From assembly GCA_024400275.1 (NCBI GenBank), contig JAKSMY010000025.1, positions 1-26,547 of the forward strand: 26,547 nucleotides of DNA. The letters run 5' to 3'. This document shows positions 24,728-26,547 of this stretch, piece by piece (position 1 is the first letter of the stretch; the number at the start of each line of letters is the position of its first letter). A model generated the notes under the pieces. It was not told the DNA's origin, made no database searches, and saw only the letters and a list, made by a program, of their open reading frames with translations. This stretch comes from Paludibacteraceae bacterium. GTDB taxonomy: Bacteria; Bacteroidota; Bacteroidia; Bacteroidales; Paludibacteraceae. The position numbers and the translations under genes were made by a program.

Positions 24728-25458
24728 TGTTCACTGGTTTTGCCAAAGCGGCGTTCTCTATGTTGGTAATTAACGATGGCTTCGTAGAAGTGTTCGGTAG
24801 TAAAATCCGGCCATAAGCAATCGGTGAAATAGAGTTCGGAGTATGCCAATTGCCACAGGAGGAAATTGCTGATTCTGTATTCGCCGCTGGTGCGAATAAG
24901 CAAATCCGGGTCCGGAATACCTGCCGTGGTCAAATAGCCCGACAGGGTATCTTCGGTTATGTGGTCACCGTCTAATGTTCCTTTTTGGGCATCTTGCAAG
25001 GCTCTTCTGAACGCGTCGGTTATCTCCCAGCGGGACGAATAACTGAGTGCCAGTACAAGATTAAGGCCGGTGTTTCCCTCTGTTTGTTTCAGACATTCTG
25101 TAAATTTGGCGCGTGTTACTTCGGGCAGGCGGTTCAAATCGCCTATGGTCAGCAACCGGACATTGTTCTTCATAAGGGTTGGAGTCTCCTTGCGGATTGT
25201 CTCCACCAAGAGAGCCATAAGAGCATCTACTTCTTCTTTGGGACGATTCCAGTTCTCGGTAGAGAAGGCATAAAGGGTAAGATAGTCAATACCCATTTCG
25301 GCGGCAGCGGTAGTTATTTCGTGAACGGTCTGTACGCCTTGTTTATGACCGAACATACGCTGTAAACCATGTTGTTTGGCCCAACGCCCGTTGCCGTCCA
25401 TAATGATAGCCACGTGTCTCGGAATACGTTCGCTTTGTATTTGTTCTTTATAACTCAT
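24712..25458 (-). CDS. uppS: Isoprenyl transferase (undecaprenyl diphosphate synthase)
   Basis: Makes the C55 lipid carrier for peptidoglycan and surface polysaccharide by cis-addition of isopentenyl units. The ATG at 25458 gives 248 residues (a TTG at 25467 would add three). The cis-prenyltransferase signatures are all present: HVAIIMDGNGRWAK with catalytic D21, GHKQGV, LYAFSTENWNRP, and near the end DLLIRTSGEYRISNFLLWQLAYSELYF followed by WPDF. The last three residues and stop are encoded by the heptamer repeat that runs to bamA. It follows porG by 25 bases, again made of heptamers. The order porG-uppS-bamA-ompH-ompH matches Porphyromonas gingivalis as I recall it. Confidence 0.96.
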   Translation of the reverse strand: MSYKEQIQSERIPRHVAIIMDGNGRWAKQHGLQRMFGHKQGVQTVHEITTAAAEMGIDYLTLYAFSTENWNRPKEEVDALMALLVETIRKETPTLMKNNVRLLTIGDLNRLPEVTRAKFTECLKQTEGNTGLNLVLALSYSSRWEITDAFRRALQDAQKGTLDGDHITEDTLSGYLTTAGIPDPDLLIRTSGEYRISNFLLWQLAYSELYFTDCLWPDFTTEHFYEAIVNYQHRERRFGKTSEQLVDS

Positions 25459-25486
25459 AATTGTCAACTATCAACTGTCAACTCTA
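25459..25486 (-). repeat. Heptamer repeat at the porG/uppS junction
   Basis: Plus-strand units AATTGTC, AACTATC, AACTGTC and AACTCTA lie directly before the uppS ATG (read on the minus strand) and include the porG stop codon. They belong to the same 7-base family as the tract at 24651-24727. Confidence 0.85.
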
Positions 25487-26158
25487 ATGCTTGCACATCT
25501 GGCATACTTTTTTGTCCATTGCAAATTCAAAGGTCAATCCTAAACTGATGGTGCCGGTTATATCGCAATTGAGTACATTCGTTCCGTTCAAGTGATAGGT
25601 ATCGTTCCACTCCCCCACGTTTTCCAGGTCATCGGCGAAATACAGGTTGTTTTGCCAAAGCACTTGCAGGTTCATTCGGGGTGCAAATTTCCACTTGAGA
25701 CCAATGCCGAAGGGCATATATGCACATATCTGTTTGAAGTCGTTGTATAAGCACATGCCCAGTCCCCACATGATGTAGGGCGTAATCGGCTTGACTCGCC
25801 GGTCATAACTTTGAGGACCGAAACGGAAAAAATTGAATTCGGCTGCCGCGTCTATATTGACGAGGTGATTATCCCATTTCTTGTCCGCATATTTTGTGCC
25901 GGACGGGTTTGGACCTGCAATATGATGCATCACGCCTTGGGCTTGTAACGACCACCGTTGATCGAACCGGTATCGAAAATTGGCACCGTACATCTCCCTT
26001 ACGTTTTGGAACATGTGTTCTGTTGCATCGCCTATGTAGTACCCACAACCGCCTTCTATTCCGAACTCGCACCTGTACATACGTTCTGCGGCTTGCGCGT
26101 AGGAGAAAAAACACGTCAGCAATAATCCAACCAATCCTATTTTGGCACGATACGTCAT
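25484..26158 (-). CDS. porG: PorG-like outer-membrane barrel (DUF6089 type)
   Basis: The ATG at 26158 gives 224 residues with a clear signal peptide (MTYRAKIGLVGLLLTCFFSYAQA). The mature protein begins RCEFGIEGGCGYYIGDA and shows barrel strands with conserved-looking motifs: NFRYRFDQRWSL, AAEFNFFRFGP, PITPYIMWGLGM, PFGIGLKWKFAPRMNLQVLW and a final SLGLTFEFAMD. This resembles the DUF6089 family, whose Porphyromonas member PorG (PG0189 as I recall) contacts the PorK-PorN ring of the type IX secretion system. The position before uppS and bamA supports the call. The protein ends with C219-Q-M-C222 followed by KH. A longer open frame to 26389 crosses promoter and repeats and is rejected. Whether this organism has a working type IX system cannot be told from the window. 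Confidence 0.75.
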   Translation of the reverse strand: MTYRAKIGLVGLLLTCFFSYAQAAERMYRCEFGIEGGCGYYIGDATEHMFQNVREMYGANFRYRFDQRWSLQAQGVMHHIAGPNPSGTKYADKKWDNHLVNIDAAAEFNFFRFGPQSYDRRVKPITPYIMWGLGMCLYNDFKQICAYMPFGIGLKWKFAPRMNLQVLWQNNLYFADDLENVGEWNDTYHLNGTNVLNCDITGTISLGLTFEFAMDKKVCQMCKH

Positions 26159-26166
26159 AATAGCCC

Positions 26167-26199
26167 GCAAAGATACAAAAAATTTTTGACATACGCAAA
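26167..26199 (-). promoter_or_regulatory. porG operon promoter, near-leaderless
   Basis: On the minus strand TTTG (26199-26196), a 20-base spacer and TATCTTTGC (26175-26167). The start is expected near 26160-26164, two to six bases before the porG ATG at 26158. This would be the main promoter for the ten-gene minus-strand series. Confidence 0.72.
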
Positions 26200-26205
26200 C
26201 TTTTT

Positions 26206-26240
26206 GAATGGAAAATGGAAAATTGAGAGTTGAGAATGAT
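26206..26240 (+). repeat. Degenerate heptamer repeat upstream of the porG promoter
   Basis: Five 7-base units in phase: GAATGGA, AAATGGA, AAATTGA, GAGTTGA, GAATGAT. They resemble the heptamers at the downstream gene junctions but lie in the opposite orientation, starting 7 bases upstream of the promoter's TTTG element. Confidence 0.6.
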
Positions 26241-26277
26241 TTTTGTTTACTTCTTGTCTTTTTAGTTGTAGTAACAT

Positions 26278-26332
26278 GATGAGTATATGATGAGTATACG
26301 GTGAGTATAGGATGAGTATAGGATGAATACGC
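26278..26332. repeat. Five 11-base direct repeats upstream of porG
   Basis: Units GATGAGTATAT, GATGAGTATAC, GGTGAGTATAG, GATGAGTATAG and GATGAATACGC follow without gaps. The 11-base period is close to one helical turn, so equivalent bases face the same side of the DNA, as expected for an array of protein-binding sites. It lies about 80 to 135 bases upstream of the porG promoter's TTTG element. Confidence 0.85.
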
Positions 26333-26352
26333 TTTTTTTCTCGTTTGACAAT

Positions 26353-26361
26353 GCAAAGATA
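26353..26361 (-). promoter_or_regulatory. Possible second upstream -7 element
   Basis: A perfect minus-strand TATCTTTGC, but no TTTG stands about 20 bases upstream; the nearest one is only 13 bases away. If active, its RNA would cross the 11-base repeats and the heptamers before porG, with a leader near 190 bases. Confidence 0.3.
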
Positions 26362-26403
26362 CAACATTTTTTGGCAAATTGTTGGTCACAAGTAACCATA
26401 TTT

Positions 26404-26441
26404 ACTACCAATTAGGGACAGACCCTTTTTGGTAGTTTTTT
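26404..26441 (+). terminator. Hairpin with T-tract (terminator or element end)
   Basis: ACTACCAA (26404-26411) pairs with TTGGTAGT (26429-26436), and inside it AGGG (26414-26417) pairs with CCCT (26423-26426) across an ACAGA loop, with a symmetric TT/TT mismatch between the stems. Five more T follow. No plus-strand gene lies directly before it, so it might instead be the structured end of a mobile element. Confidence 0.5.
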
Positions 26442-26446
26442 GCATG

Positions 26447-26472
26447 GTGGCATAGTGGCAGATGTGGCAGAT
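26447..26472. repeat. Short direct repeats GTGGCAGAT
   Basis: Two perfect copies of GTGGCAGAT (26455-26463 and 26464-26472) preceded by a partial copy GTGGCATA (26447-26454). Confidence 0.7.
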
Positions 26473-26547
26473 GTTTTTATAACTTATTATATTTGTCTTA
26501 TCCTGAAATAGGTTGACACATTTAGTAATCAAAAAATGATCAACATT
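26473..26547 (+). other. Window edge, possible start of another gene or insertion sequence
   Basis: An AT-rich stretch with a -7-like TATATTTG at 26488-26495 and a run of A before an ATG at 26536 whose first four codons (M-I-N-I) reach the window end. The block near 26500-26520 has the look of an insertion-sequence end, but this is only an impression; nothing can be assigned. Confidence 0.25.

Noticed and set aside
26159..26389. N-terminal extension of porG with repeated YSSYTH
   Set aside because: The repeat is the 11-base DNA array read as codons, and the frame crosses the promoter. A similar FLYLCG-like peptide upstream of the barrel gene is likewise translated promoter sequence.

Overview
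The window reads as a chromosomal segment of a Bacteroidales bacterium (phylum Bacteroidota). Three things point there. Promoters have the Bacteroidota form TTTG, about 20 bases, then TAnnTTTG(C), with little sign of Shine-Dalgarno sites. Several families are typical of the phylum: a DUF4270 lipoprotein, a GldJ-like lipoprotein, a PorG/DUF6089 barrel and a TonB-dependent receptor with a carboxypeptidase-like N-terminal domain. The gene order porG-uppS-bamA-ompH-ompH matches the order I recall from Porphyromonas. No rRNA, tRNA, CRISPR array or complete mobile element was seen.

Layout. Bases 1-404 hold no convincing gene, only hairpins and the sufS promoter. sufS (405-1607, +) converges with a panC-pdxB operon (-). 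A divergent promoter pair separates panC from a short GT5-like gene coupled to a DUF4270 lipoprotein (3536-5826, +), which ends at a bidirectional terminator shared with gcvH. gldJ-like and gcvH form a minus-strand pair (5898-7909), divergent from folP-cdaA (8022-9616, +). An outer-membrane barrel gene (-) and metG (+) have facing promoters with overlapping 5' ends. metG is followed by feoB and a TonB-dependent receptor (to 16945).

From 26158 back to 16949 runs one long, tightly packed minus-strand series: porG, uppS, bamA, ompH, ompH, a 37-codon small ORF, an MFS transporter, murF, a coiled-coil membrane protein and a HIT protein. Most of it concerns the cell envelope: the lipid carrier (UppS), peptidoglycan precursor (MurF), outer-membrane protein assembly (BamA and Skp-like chaperones), and a PorG-type barrel that in Porphyromonas belongs to the type IX secretion system. 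The last 390 bases are rich in short tandem repeats and may touch a mobile element.

The most unusual region is feoB and the gene after it. The FeoB GTPase domain is compact: the usual G2/G3 switch region is replaced by a His/Asp/Glu/Cys-rich stretch. The next gene appears to fuse a small FeoB-associated Cys-rich membrane segment in frame to a TonB-dependent receptor. This suggests an iron-uptake module joining outer and inner membrane steps. Also notable are seven-base tandem repeats that form the gene junctions porG/uppS and uppS/bamA, including the bamA start codon, and near-leaderless promoters on sufS, folP and porG.
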